Of a DNA stretch of 64,000 nt, positions 26,465 through 37,784 are shown piece by piece; the first letter of the stretch is position 1; each line of letters begins with the position of its first letter. Location: NCBI RefSeq assembly GCF_004379255.2, contig NC_056034.1, forward strand, positions 5,768,501 through 5,832,500, read 5' to 3'. Source of the stretch: Salvia splendens. Taxonomy: Eukaryota; Streptophyta; Magnoliopsida; Lamiales; Lamiaceae. The notes beneath the pieces are model-generated. The model worked only from the letters and a program-made list of their open reading frames with translations. It was not told the origin of the DNA and ran no database searches. A program made the translations under genes and the position numbers.

Positions 26465-28308
26465 TTCACTATATCTTTATTAGAGTTAACTTTCGAGAAA
26501 AGCGTCATTGGCCACATCACAATTGTTCTTTACTTTAGAATTTTATCTTATGGTATGTTTCTGAAAGATCTTCAGTTGTTTTACAATCTAGTGATATATT
26601 TGGATTTTACACGACGGTTTTATAGAGTAGTTTTGTTTGGTTTTGATCATATATTATGCATTTTGAGACATAATTATATTTATTTCTCTATGATATTACT
26701 ATTTTGACCACTCTATAAAGAATGTGTAAAAAAAGATTGAAAATGAGCTTAAAAGAGCAAAAGGAAGGATCCGGCTTAAAAGGGATGCAAAATCGTACAA
26801 GCTGGCGAACCACCAGCTTCGCATGAAGATCAATCTAGCGACCCACCAGGATTGCACCGAGAATTGTCGAGAGGTGATGGCGACTCACCAGCTTCGAGCC
26901 TCAACGAACCTGGCGACTCGCCAGGTTCAGCCGATAGAAATTAAAGATGGAAATTTCAACCATAATTATATATATGCCATTCACACGCCTCCAACGTAAC
27001 TTTACACGCCTCCAACCTAAAAAATCTCAGTTTTCCACCTAGGAAGAAGAGAAGAACGAGCAGAGGACGAGTATTCATCGCAAGATTGAAGACGAGGCCT
27101 CCAACCCGCCAAATCCAATTTTAGGAGTTCATATTTTAGTTTTACTTTTGTTCAAACAATGTTTTTGAATATTTTCTTGAATGCTTCTTTGACTTCTGTG
27201 ATGAACATTCGTAGCTAAATCCTCCGTAGAGTTCTACAGGAGAGATACATTGATTCTTATGTTTAATTGATTTCCTTTTTCTATACCTTGGTCATGTGGT
27301 TATTCTGATTTCTCTTGTGCTTATACCTTTATTTGACTGATAACCTTATAAATGCATGTGGATTCTACTACAATAATCGGGAGATAAATAGTTTAATTTG
27401 AAAGAAGAGAAATTGACGTCTTTGCTAATATAATTGAGAGATTAGAGCCTTTGAATGAAGCCGGTTATCTTGTAAGCTTTTAGGAGTTGTTGTCTTAGTT
27501 CTAAGAAGGAGACTTCAGTTCTAGGTTACAATCTACAAATTGTATGTTTCAAGACAAGATATAGTTTTACCTAAATGATAGTTTAGTAACCCTTGAGACC
27601 CTTTGCTGGAATAGTTTGGAATTTAGTTGAACATTGGATAATTGTTATCGATACTATATTATTCTATTTCCCCAAATCTTGATCTCCATCTTTTATTTCC
27701 TCTTATATGTTTGAGTTGTCTTTGTTTACTTTTAAATGGTAGTTGAATAGTCACTCACAATATTTATCACAAGCTGTAATATCACAATCAATATCTTACT
27801 CCGTATGGCAATTCATTATTACTCAATTTGACTGGATCTGGATATTAAGGTGATCTAAAGTCAAAATGAAATAAAATAACCAACTACAACTTACTTCTAA
27901 TTTTTTTCTTCATAATTTCACTGATATAAAATTATAAATTCATAAAACAATTACTTTTAAGAGCGCATAAATTCATTTGATTAGTCATGACTCTATGACC
28001 ATTACTTATTGCTGCTAATATAACAAACAAAAAGATAAGAAAATATAGTTATTATTCCATCAAATATTCCTTAAATCTACATTGACTCCAACAATAATTT
28101 CTAGACAAATAATGGGGTTTTTTAATGTGAGAAATCAAAATAAAATAACGCAAGAGATAAAGTATAACGAGACAGTATTGTTTTGGTCACAGTATAAACG
28201 TGTGATTGTATTGGGTGCGATTATATCCGAAAACGGAAAGATATAGCTGGGGGGCAAACAATAATTTTACATCTGTACCACATTATTGGATTTTACTTTT
28301 TTATATTA
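26465..28308. other. Unassigned repeat-like region, no gene seen
   Basis: From 26802 to 26934, degenerate copies of GGCGACTCACCAGCTTCG appear about four times, twice as near-palindromes (CCTGGCGACTCGCCAGG). The region to about 27760 reads like a transposon LTR or leader, but no second copy or end was found. No coding frame is supported. Confidence 0.4.
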
Positions 28309-28387
28309 CCTCCATCCCACAGTAAGAATTCATTTTTGTCATTTTAGTCTGTCCCACAATAAAAGTGCACTTTTACTTTTACTATAA

Positions 28388-29575
28388 GGGGCTTGTTGGT
28401 ATGATGGAATGAAATGAGGAGGGAATGGAATGGAGATGGGAATGGAATGAAGGTGGGAATGAAATAGGGATTCCATTCCATTATTGCGCATGGTAAGCAC
28501 AAGGAATACAAAATGAATGGAATTGTTATTCTTTGATTGATTCCATTCCTATGTTTGATAATTACAAATTAATATAGAAATTGAATGAAATGAAATATGA
28601 ATAATTAATATGTTGGTTCTACCAAAAAAAAATATTTAAAGTTGCATTCGGTACCATGGAATTGAGGGTTTGGAATTGGAATATGAATAATTATATCCAC
28701 AATACACACTACACACAATACACACACTACACACACTTCACACACTACACATATTTCACACATTTAACACCCTACGCACACTACACAATTTACACACTAC
28801 ACACTACACATTTCACACACTACACACTTCACACAATTCACACACTACAAACGCTACTCACATTTTACACACTACATACACTACACATTTCACACACTAC
28901 ACACTTCAAACAATTAACACACTACAAACACTACTCACATTTCACACATTTCAAGCATTCTATATTTGAATTTTTTTTCGATCCAAACCGAACCGAATCG
29001 AAAAACTGAAAACTTTCAACAGTTTAAAATAAATCAAACCGAAAAACTGAATTAAATTTGAAATTTTAGTTTGTGTGAAGTGTGTCAAATGTGTGAAGTG
29101 TGTGTAGTGTGTGAATGTGTGAAATGTGTGTATTGTGTGAAGTGTATGAAATGTGTGTAGTGTGTGTAGTGTGTGAAATGTGTGAAGTGTGTGTAGTATG
29201 TGAAATATGAGAACTGTGTGAAGTGTGTGAAATATGTGAAATGTGTGTAGTGTGTGTGGATTTTTCAATTATTAAAAATTTTAAAAATTTTATTTTATTA
29301 TAAAATTGTGATGATATTAATTTTAAATATAATATAAAATAATATTTATATAATTTTGTTAAAATTTAAAATAAGAAGAAAGGAATATGAAATGGAATGG
29401 ATGGTCATTCCTTAGCTAAATGGATGGAATGACTATTCCCATGTGAAATGGAATGGCCATTCCAAATGGAACGGTGATTCCTACGAAAAATATAAATTTA
29501 CCAAGTAAAGGAATGGAATGGAGGTAGGAATGTCATTTCATTCCCCCATTGCATTCCATAATACCAAGTAGGGCC
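28388..29575. mobile_element. PIF/Harbinger-like non-autonomous element
   Basis: The left end GGGGCTTGTTGGTATGATGG and the right end, reverse-complemented GGCCCTACTTGGTATTATGG, are imperfect inverted repeats of about 29 bp. TAA is duplicated (28385-28387 and 29576-29578). Sub-terminal GGAATG/CATTCC words recur. There is no transposase. The middle holds the large inverted CACACT/AGTGTG array. Confidence 0.82.
28699..29262. repeat. Large inverted array of CACACTACACA-type repeats
   Basis: The left arm (28699-28955) is a degenerate array of CACACTACACA/CACACTTCACA. The right arm (29071-29262) is its reverse-complement style (GTGTGTAGTGTGTGAA). About 115 bp of unique sequence separate them. A transcript could fold into a long imperfect hairpin. 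The TH-rich peptides on both strands are artefacts. Confidence 0.88.
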
Positions 29576-29585
29576 TAAATGGTAA

Positions 29586-29865
29586 GAGTGTCCACAATAG
29601 GCCCGCCGCGGCGGTCTATTGCTAGACAAGGGGCGCCGTGGCGAGGGGACGGAGTCGAGTATGCGGCGTGAACGGGGCAGAGGGGGCAGTCGCTTCGGCG
29701 ATTCCGCGGCGGCCTACTGTGAGCCGCCTCCGTCGCGGCGGTCATCTTCTATTTTTTTAAAAGATTCTTAATTTATTTTGTGATGATGTGGCGGAAGAGT
29801 TTTTTGTAGTTGTGGACAAGTTTTTGTGGCGGTGGCGTGGTTGTTCTGAACTATTGTGGACACTC
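29586..29865. mobile_element. Tourist/PIF-like MITE (280 bp)
   Basis: GAGTGTCCACAATAG at the left is exactly inverted as CTATTGTGGACACTC at the right, with TAA on both sides (29583-29585 and 29866-29868). The interior is GC-rich (GCCGCGGCGG). The inner TIR CCACAATAG is shared with the element at 61801. Confidence 0.93.
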
Positions 29866-29920
29866 TAAGTAGTCATCATATTTCACTAACGCATTCCACT
29901 CACATTCATTATGAAACTAA

Positions 29921-30515
29921 GGCCATCCCCAATGCTGTGGGCCGGACCGCACTTGGGTCCCGGCCCGCGGCCCCCTGCGTTAAACGTCAACATTTTCCGG
30001 CGTGGGACGGTCCCGGTGACGCAGTCGTGTCTCAGGGCCGCGCCCGGGGTCCGGTCCGTCCAGCGATATGCGTGCTCGGGCCGGCGTTGGCGAGTCTCGA
30101 CCCGACGTTGGAGGTGAAGCGGGCCGTGACTTGTTGCCCCAATTTCTGGTTTTTTTTGCATTTGGAAGAGGAAGAAGAGGGAGGGGGAGAGGAAGAAGAG
30201 GGAGAGGGGCGACGGAGCTCCCCACGTGATTTTCTAATTTTAATTTTTTGCATTTTTTATGCTCTAATTTTTAATTTTTTTAGTTTATAATTTATTATTT
30301 TTAAATTACAAACGAATTTCTCGTGTTATAATTGTTCAACGTTTTTAATTTTTATAAGTAAAATGGATAGAAGTTGTGAATAGTCCAATTTAATAGTTGT
30401 GTCCTGGGATGAGACATGCATGATTAGAGGAGTTGTGGCATGAGACTCAAATTTAGGGGAATGATGACGTGGAAGGGACTTGAGGCCTGAATTGGGGACG
30501 GGGTTGGGGATGCCC
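29921..30515. mobile_element. PIF/Harbinger-like non-autonomous element (595 bp)
   Basis: The left end GGCCATCCCCAATGC pairs with GGGCATCCCCAACCC (right end, reverse complement), flanked by TAA (29918-29920 and 30516-30518). The GC-rich 5' half and the purine run at 30160-30215 give spurious frames. The TIR resembles that of the transposase-bearing element at 32363. Confidence 0.9.
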
Positions 30516-30621
30516 TAATAAATAAAAGTGGGACTCTTACTCTACTAACTTTTTAAACTCATTTTTTTTTACCTTTCTTAAAATTCGTGTCGAGTCAAAT
30601 ATGAACTCATGGAACGATAGT

Positions 30622-32359
30622 ATTTTAAGTATATAATAATATATGGCTCAAGATATGGAACCGTGGTTTAGCGATAGTTCAGTTATGTGATAGTAGTATC
30701 TCTACATTTTATGGGTGGATAAACTGCACGTTTGAATTGAGTTGATGAGTTGTACACGCCAAGAAGATCGAGTAGTTCAACTACTGACTTTTGCTGGCAA
30801 ATCGGAATCTAAGATATAGAACAACTCCACTCATATATCGCTATCAGATAAATATTGATAAGGATAGACTCTACCAATTTGTTTACTTTATGGTAAATAC
30901 ACATATCACCGTAAGTCCATAACATACCATGTGTAAATTGGTATGTTTCTTCAAAATTTTAGGAATATGATCAAATACAAACTCTAAATATTGTACAAAT
31001 TACAAACTATGATCTGGATCGTTAAAAAATATCAACAGATGATAAAATAATAGCAATAAAAATGTCAACTGTTGATGTTGTGTTGAAATTGTATTGATAT
31101 TGTATTGACATCAAAATCTTGAAATTTTACACTATGTTGACATTGTATTGCCGTTGTGTTGATACTAGGATGACAAGTTTGAATTTGTACTATAGATGAG
31201 TTTGTATTTTATCACTACCCCTCTATATTAAATGTAAGAATGTTCCATGTATTACTATGATTTAAGGCACACTCATGTAAAACCAGCCCACAAATTAAAA
31301 TTTGTTGGATAAGATAATACTAGTAAATTTAATTAGGATTAATTATAGTTTATTTTTCAATATTTTCTAACTCTATTTTAATCTTTATAAAAAATCAATT
31401 TTATATCTATTTTATCACCAAATTCAATATCCAATCACATTGGTGGCACAGCATGCCAAAAGCTTATGTACATATTGGCGAAGAAAAAATTTGTCTACCT
31501 CATTAATGTGATGATATAAATTTAATCAAGGGATAGGTTTGATAAAAATTGAAAATTAGTACTCCATAAAATTAATACGTACTGTACTACTAGTATTTTA
31601 TAAAGATTATGATAGATTTGAAAATATTATAGAATATTGGGATATAAATTAAAACTAGCCCATTTATACAATTTCTCACAAGTTTTTGTTATAAGATCAT
31701 ATCGAGATAATCTGTAAAGCATTTTAACAATATTTTCGAATATTTTGTTGTCCTTTTGATGCTGTAAATTAATTTGGAGCAGAGACATATGTTATTGTAT
31801 CCATTTAAAACTTTTGATAAATAATGTTCAATTCTGTCGATTGAAAACAAAAACCGATAAAGCATGAGTTGAAGCCCAATAAATTCATAGCCCCCTTTGT
31901 ACGCCTGGAGGTGTTATTATGGAGTGGGCTTAGATGTCTGCTACATTGTAGTGGAGTAGTATATTACCACCTAGTTTTATGATAAAATTTCAATTCAAAG
32001 TTTTCATGGTACAAGAATTATGCTTGATCAACATTTTCACATAAATTTTGGATGGTTTTTTTGCCTTGCGAGTGAAGAATATCCAAATTTTATTACTACG
32101 AAAAAAACAGAAAATTAAATGTATTAGGTTGTTGATTATTGACCCCGACCACTGGTAAAATATGATGCTGAATATAGTTTCTTAAACTGATCATTTTTTC
32201 ACTGAAAAAATATTTACAGTATTAATTTCCGAACAAATTTTCATCACCAACTGATGGGAACTGTGTAGCTTCTAGCTGGGCCTCATATAGGTCAGGTGTC
32301 ATTTGTTTCTTTATTTTTCTAGGTTTCATAATTATGTACTCCATTTAATAAGTGCATCT
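30622..32359. other. Intergenic, possible decayed MITE, no gene seen
   Basis: 31338-31665 shows a loose inverted repeat: TATAGTTTATTTTTCAATATTTT on one side and a similar reverse-complement on the other. Target duplications could not be fixed. At 31060-31170, repeated TGTTGATGTTGTATTGA-like phrases occur. No coding exon was recognised. Confidence 0.4.
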
Positions 32360-32362
32360 TTA

Positions 32363-34314
32363 GACCACCCGCAACGCGTTACGCGGGTGGCAAGAGTCCC
32401 GTTCCTCCGTGATGAGATGGGCGCGAGACGCGTTGCAGCGTCCCGTCCCGTCACCAGCCCGCCGGATCACCCGTCACACCGAGACGCCGCGCGAGACGTC
32501 TCGCCACGTGCTCCCGCGACGTGGGGCGCACTGGGACCATGCGTGACGCCCACTCACCGGCTCGCGAGTGGGTTTCGTCACGCTGACGCAATAATTTATT
32601 TTTTTTAAAATTTGAATTTAATAAAAAAAAATTAATTCGAAAACTGTAATATTACCGTTTTCGACCGTTTTCCTTATTTATTTATTTTTTACTCTATAAA
32701 TACTCATATTTCATCCTCATTTCATACACAAACACACATCTAATCCTCTCAAATCATCTCTATTTCCTCTCCAATTTTCATCTTAAATCATCTCTTTTAT
32801 TCTTCCCCCAAATTTAATCGATCTAATGGATCCATATGAGCAAATGCGTCGAATAATGGAAGAATCACCTGAAGAAGATCGACGCCGGGAGGCAGAGGAA
32901 GCCGCGCCGCCCCAAAGACGCTCTGCGATAGCCGTCGCCGCAAGGTTAGTCCGTGACTACTTCTGCGATAACCCGGTGTGGGGAGATACCTACTTCCGTC
33001 GCCGTTTCCGCATGTGACGACCGCTATTTCTCCACATCGCAAATACATTGGCACCCCGGGAATAGTTCTTCCAAGCAAGGTTCGACGCCGTCGGCCGTCC
33101 CAGTCACACGACGCTGCAGAAATGTACTGCAGCAATCCGTCAGCTTGCAACTGGACAAACGACGGATGTGTTCGACGAATACCTCCACATTAGTGAAAGC
33201 ACTGGGAGAATGTGCTTGATCCAATTCTGCAAAGGCGTCCGGGCAGCCTTCACCGACGAATTTCTCTGGAAGCCAAGCACGACAGATTGCCAGTTCCTGC
33301 TCCGCCTTCACGAAGAAGTGCACGGATTCCTCGGGATGCTTGGCAGCATCGATTCCATGCATTGGCAATGGAAGAATTGTCCGGTGGCGTGGAGGGGGTC
33401 GTACACGAGCGGCCAAAAAGGCACCCACCCCACCTTTATACTTCGGGGTCCCTGACTCGAACAACGACATAAACGTGCTCCACCAATCCGACCTCTTCGT
33501 CGAAGTTTTGGATAGTAAAGCGTCGGCCATCAACTTCACCGCTAACAACCGGCGCTATAAAATGGGGTACTATCTTGCCGACGGCATCTACCCGAAGTGG
33601 CCAACCTTCGTGAAGACGTGCACCAGGCCTGTGAACACAAAGCATGCTCTTTTTGCGCAGAAGCAGGAGGCTGCTCGTAAGGATGTGGAACGGGCGTTCG
33701 GGGTTCTCCAAGCGCGCTTCAACATTATCAAAGCCCCGGCTCGTACGTGGTTCATGGAGAGCATGGTCGACATCATGTATACGTGCATAATCATGCACAA
33801 TATGATTGTCCAAGACGAAGGACCCGAGGCGGGAAATTGGTTCGACCCTGAAGCCCCCGAAGCTCAACCGCAAGTAGTCCGCCTCGAAGTGGAGTGCATC
33901 CGTCTATACAAGAACGGTTGTCTATTCGGGCAAGGACACGTGACTCTACCGCCCACGCCCAACTCCAAGATGATCTAATGGAGCATATTTGAGCAAAATT
34001 TGGCAGAGTAAATTAAATTATGTATTTTTAATTTTTTTATAGGATTTTTAATTATGTTTTGTTTTATTGTTTTAAGAATGTAATTTTATAATTTTATTTT
34101 ATTTAATGAAATGTGTTTTTATTAATTGAATTTGTTGGAAATAAAAATAAAAAATGAAACTGGATGAATAGTAATTTAAGGGACGGATAAGAGATGGAGG
34201 ATTGCAGGTTCCGTCCCTTAGTTAAGAGATGGAGTAAAAAAGTACAGTGGGGCCCATGAATAGTAATTTAAGAGACGGTTAAGGGACGGATAAGTGACAG
34301 CGTTGCGGATGGCC
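32363..34314 (+). mobile_element. PIF/Harbinger element with transposase relic
   Basis: The ends GACCACCCGCAACGC and (right, reverse complement) GGCCATCCGCAACGC are inverted repeats. TTA is duplicated (32360-32362 and 34315-34317), the TWA target of PIF/Harbinger. The element is 1,952 bp and carries one transposase-derived gene on the plus strand. The Myb-like second ORF of autonomous PIF elements was not found. Confidence 0.93.
32826..33978 (+). pseudogene. PIF/Harbinger DDE transposase, broken
   Basis: The frame opens MDPYEQMRRIMEES and reads an N-terminal zone with RDYFCDNPVWGDTYFRRRFRM. A TGA (CGA expected) follows at about 33015, then a TAG near 33062, in the same frame. Reading on gives DEYLHISESTGRMCLIQFC and GSIDSMHWQWKNCP, with the first catalytic Asp. 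Near 33450 the frame shifts and residues between THPTFIL and FGVPDSNNDINVL are missing. The second Asp (SNNDIN) and Glu (RKDVERAFGVLQ) are present, then IIMHNMIVQDEG. Harbinger transposases cut at TWA sites. The three catalytic residues survive, but two stops and a deletion make this copy inactive. Confidence 0.9.
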
Positions 34315-34589
34315 TTATAACACGTGAAAGTTCTTGAAATATATATTCACCTCTTTACTGATTCAGAATTGGAGTATATTATTAATAGCATTAAAAAAGG
34401 TATTTTAATATAAATCCCAAATGAGGCATTGCACAAATAATAAAATTTGAGTCATCTTCATGTAGTGTAGTATATTGTCACACCTTGCGTGGTGGTAAGT
34501 GGCACATAATAATGGTCTCGTTCATATACAGCATATATAGTGGGCCGGCCAATATATGATGTAGTGGCTCCATCTTAAATGATAGTGCC

Positions 34590-35220
34590 ATACTGCAAAA
34601 AAATCTCTATTTACTAGCAGGAAATTTTGTTGTTAATTCTCCTAATTCCGCTAGTAAAATGGGTTAGCAGCGGATTAGCAACAAATCTACAACGCTTCTA
34701 AATTCCGTGCTGCTAAAATTTAGCAACTACCTAAATTGAGCTACTAATGTTTTAGTAACGAATTAGTAGTAGAATGAGTTTGTTGATAATTGTTGGCATC
34801 AAAAGGGGAGAAAAATTTAGCAACAATCTTAGTATGTTGCAAATTGTTAGCAACAAATTAGCAATGCACCAAATTCGCTCCTAAATTGTTGGCATAAAAA
34901 AGGAATCGAAAACGTTAGCAGCAAACATAGTCCGTTACAAATTGTTAGCAACGGATTAGCAATGCATCAAATCCGCTCCTAAATTGTTGACATAAAAAAG
35001 GGATCGAAAAAATGAGCTACAAACTTAGTCCATTACAAATTGTTAGCAACGAATTAGCAATGCACCAAATCCGCTCCTAATTTGTTGGCATAAAAAAGGG
35101 ATCGAAACTATTAGCAACAAACTTAGTCCGTTACAAATTGTTAGCAACAGAGTAGCAACACACTAATTCTTCCTAAAATTAGCAACGAATTAGCAACAAG
35201 CTCAATTCAGCCCCAATTTA
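34590..35220. mobile_element. CACTA-like (En/Spm) terminal region
   Basis: The edge TACTGCAAAAAAATCTCTAT resembles a worn CACTA terminus (CACTRCAAGAAAAA), followed by dense sub-terminal words such as TTAGCAACGAATTAGCAA. This layout is typical of CACTA ends. The opposite end was not found within the window, so the element may be truncated or its other end decayed. Confidence 0.5.
34800..35190. repeat. 98-bp tandem repeat, about four units
   Basis: The landmark AAATTGTTAG recurs at 34841, 34939, 35037 and 35135, exactly 98 bp apart. Each unit carries TTAGCAACR, GCACCAAATYCGCTCCTAA and TTGGCATAAAAAAGG-like phrases. It belongs to the CACTA-like end. Confidence 0.92.
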
Positions 35221-35544
35221 ATATTTAAAAAAAATCATTGATTGGTATTTTGCTACATTATTGTTTCAATTATTTGTTTGCTTATCCAGTTACAACAAAT
35301 TGCTTATAACAAACCAACAAATTATCAAATAAATAACATCAATTTATAGACAAAAGAAATATAAATTGATAAAGTAATAATGTATTTTTCCAAAATAAAA
35401 ATGAAATCTAGTACAGTTATAAGTATAAACTACAATAGTTTATAAATAAAAAAAACAGATGTCAATCTACTAATTCTACAGATCATCATGACCAGACTGA
35501 CAGTAGAGTGACTAGAGTGTTGGGGCATGTACTGGTTGATCCTC
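35221..35544. other. CACTA-like interior, no clear gene
   Basis: Mostly AT-rich. On the minus strand 35460-35600 reads HDTVEEVKTIKERINQYMPQ before a stop, and 35700-35810 reads DMNAALVDVNLMGDDGHIRK ending at a GT donor-like site. These could be the last exons of an En/Spm-type gene, but I do not recognise the family firmly. Confidence 0.3.
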
Positions 35545-35838
35545 TCTTTTATAGTCTTCACTTCTTCTACTGTGTCATGAACGATTCATACACACAGTAA
35601 TTGATTTGAACACTTTTTTCCGCCGTCTATTTATCAAAATATAATAAGACTAACATTACTATAAATAATAAATATACTATAAGAATTTTTATATATAACA
35701 CACTTACCAAATCCAATATGTGTATCCCTTTGAAATTGCTTCCTTATGTGCCCATCATCACCCATGAGATTGACATCCACAAGTGCTGCATTCATATCTT
35801 GTTCTAATAATAAAATAGAAATTTGGCATTAAAAATGT
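35545..35838. repeat. Left copy of 294-bp direct repeat flanking a Copia element
   Basis: Identical by eye to 42551-42844. It ends GGCATTAAAAATGT directly against the Copia 5' LTR. In its undisturbed state it would continue into the sequence after 42844. Confidence 0.95.
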
Positions 35839-36269
35839 GCTAGATTAGATTAATATGGATTAAATAATTATAGTTGGGCTACAATTATATTTAGTCCATA
35901 AGCCCAACAATCATGAAACCCTAATGACTCTTTGTCTATATAATGGTCATTTATTCTCCATTGTGGGAGAGGAGAAATATCGTAACATTAGAGAGAAAAT
36001 ACGTAAAGCTTTGTAGAGAATTCCTAGCTTTCTCTATAGAGCGATTGTACCGAGGAATTGTTCCTGCATCGGATCAGAATACACGTGGACCTCGATAGTA
36101 GTGGATTCAACTTGCAGGACACAATCGTAGAAGAAAGCACAACAACAAGTAAGATTTAGTTCCGTTGTGTATTACGTGCTCAACTTGCAATATGATTATG
36201 AATCTAGATCTGTTATTCTTGTCTGCAATTTCCGCTGCGCTCATTAGATGAATACAAGAATTCCTAACA
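35839..36269 (+). repeat. Copia 5' LTR, 13 bp short at outer end
   Basis: Starts at GCTAGATTAGATT instead of TGAAAGGATATGGGCTAG. It ends TTCCTAACA next to the primer site. TATATAATGG near 35938 is a candidate TATA box. Confidence 0.93.
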
Positions 36270-36270
36270 G

Positions 36271-36282
36271 TGGTATCAGAGC
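36271..36282 (+). other. tRNA-iMet primer-binding site
   Basis: TGGTATCAGAGC, one base after the LTR, is the standard plant Copia primer site for minus-strand synthesis. Confidence 0.93.
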
Positions 36283-37784
36283 TCGGGGCTCGATTCATAA
36301 TTAATTTGCGTGTTGAATATTTGTGGATTTCGGTAATCTAGTTTTGTGATTGGGTTTGTAGATGAAATATGATTTAACTCGAAACAGTCTTCAATCTTTT
36401 GAAGATAAAATATGATTATATGGTTTAATTCATGATTATGTGAATTGCTTGAACGCTTAAGAATCAAATTACGTAAATTATTTGATGTTTTCTCAATTTG
36501 TAATCATTATTTGGAATGATTACTTTTGATTATTGAATGGAAAGTAATTCTCCAATTATGTATCATTAGTTGCACTTAATTACTCGCGTAATTCTTTATG
36601 AACATGGTCGGTGATTGATTTCGCTATTGTTCTCGTTGGTTGAAATAGTTTTCATGGAATAGAATTAGAAATTTCTATCAAAATTTGATTCGTAATTAAC
36701 TTTGGAAGTTAGAGATTAGATTTCTATTCCTTTTCGAAAGTTAGAGATTAAATTTCTATTCCTTTTCGAAAGTTTTATGGAAAACGAGGAAGCTTTACTT
36801 TTGAGTTTTCAATATAAATTGACATCTTTTATTTGAATATAAGGAACGGTCCTTTTTCTTTTTAAAATAATAGGGCAGATTGTTACATTTAGGTATATAA
36901 TTAATTTAGAATTAATTATATACAGTATATCTCAATTACGTTAATAAATATTAATTGGATTAATGTTTTATAATTTTATATTAATTTAGAATTAATATAA
37001 ATAATTAAATCCACATTTAATTAATGAATAAAATTTGATTTTATTTGTTGAGCATTATTTGATATCCTATGTGATAAGCATGCTATTTGATTTATGCTTA
37101 TTTATTTAACTATAGTAGTTAGAGACCGTGTTATATTATGTCTGGGTAGGCGGCGCCCAGTATGTGTAGTCCGTGTTATACTATGTCTGGGTAGGCGGAA
37201 CCCAGTAATTGTTTGAAATTTAATATTGGATATTATATTCACAAAATTAGTATCACAAAATTATTCCCCACAAAATATAAGTCTTGTTTTTGAAATAAAC
37301 GCGTCGTCCATCACAATTGTTTGATGCTCCTAGCCTTTTCGACCACGAGTTTTATGCCCTCGCGTTTACTCTAAATCTACAAGGTTTAGGCTCATTCATA
37401 GATGCATGGTTGGCATCGTGTGATGGGGTTGACTTACTTAAATTATTTTGAGTAGCCCTCGCAGCCAGAATAATTTATGGACGTATATTAATTAGATTAA
37501 TAAACCAAGAATTGTAAAATTGTTGTTACAATTGGCTTGGAGGCCTACCTGGTGATATTATTGTAGTCATCAGCCCTCGCAGAGGCTGCAATAATATAGA
37601 CTTGGATCTTGGACCACTAAAATTTATATTAGATATAAATTCGTATTTTATGTTTGGGGGGCATAATATATGTTAAAATTAGTGGGAGCTAATCAATACA
37701 ATAAACCCTTGTTTGATTAGTGATGCGAATGTGATCTTTGCATGCTTTTCTGATTTGCTTTCTTTTAATTTCTGTTCAGATAAA
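36283..37784 (+). other. Copia leader with two short tandem repeats
   Basis: Non-coding leader of about 1.5 kb. A 45-bp unit (CCGTGTTATAYTATGTCTGG) occurs twice from 37126 and 37171. A 35-bp unit with TTTCTATTCCTTTTCGAAAG occurs twice near 36710-36775. Confidence 0.7.

Larger units (their letters stand above)
28309..30620. mobile_element. Stowaway MITE split by three later insertions
   Basis: The host MITE is visible in four pieces: 28309-28387 (CCTCCATCCCACAGTAAG start), 29576-29585, 29866-29920 and 30516-30620 (AAAGTGGGACTCTTACTC ... GTGTCGAGTCAAATATG). Joined, they give about 250 bp in the standard order of this Stowaway type. The right terminus is worn (GGAACGATAG). TA flanks remain on both sides. 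Confidence 0.82.

Noticed and set aside
28656..29268. Thr/His/Tyr-rich open frames
   Set aside because: They are produced by the CACACT arrays, and both strands give the same kind of peptide.
29856..30290. Overlapping frames of 70-144 codons
   Set aside because: They fall within a GC-rich non-autonomous PIF-like element, have no domain, and are explained by base composition.
32303..32608. 101-codon plus-strand frame
   Set aside because: It crosses the left TIR of the PIF/Harbinger element and has no domain.
34600..35215. CRISPR-like regular repeats
   Set aside because: The window is a plant genome. The 98-bp units are contiguous, without unique spacers, and lie at a transposon end.
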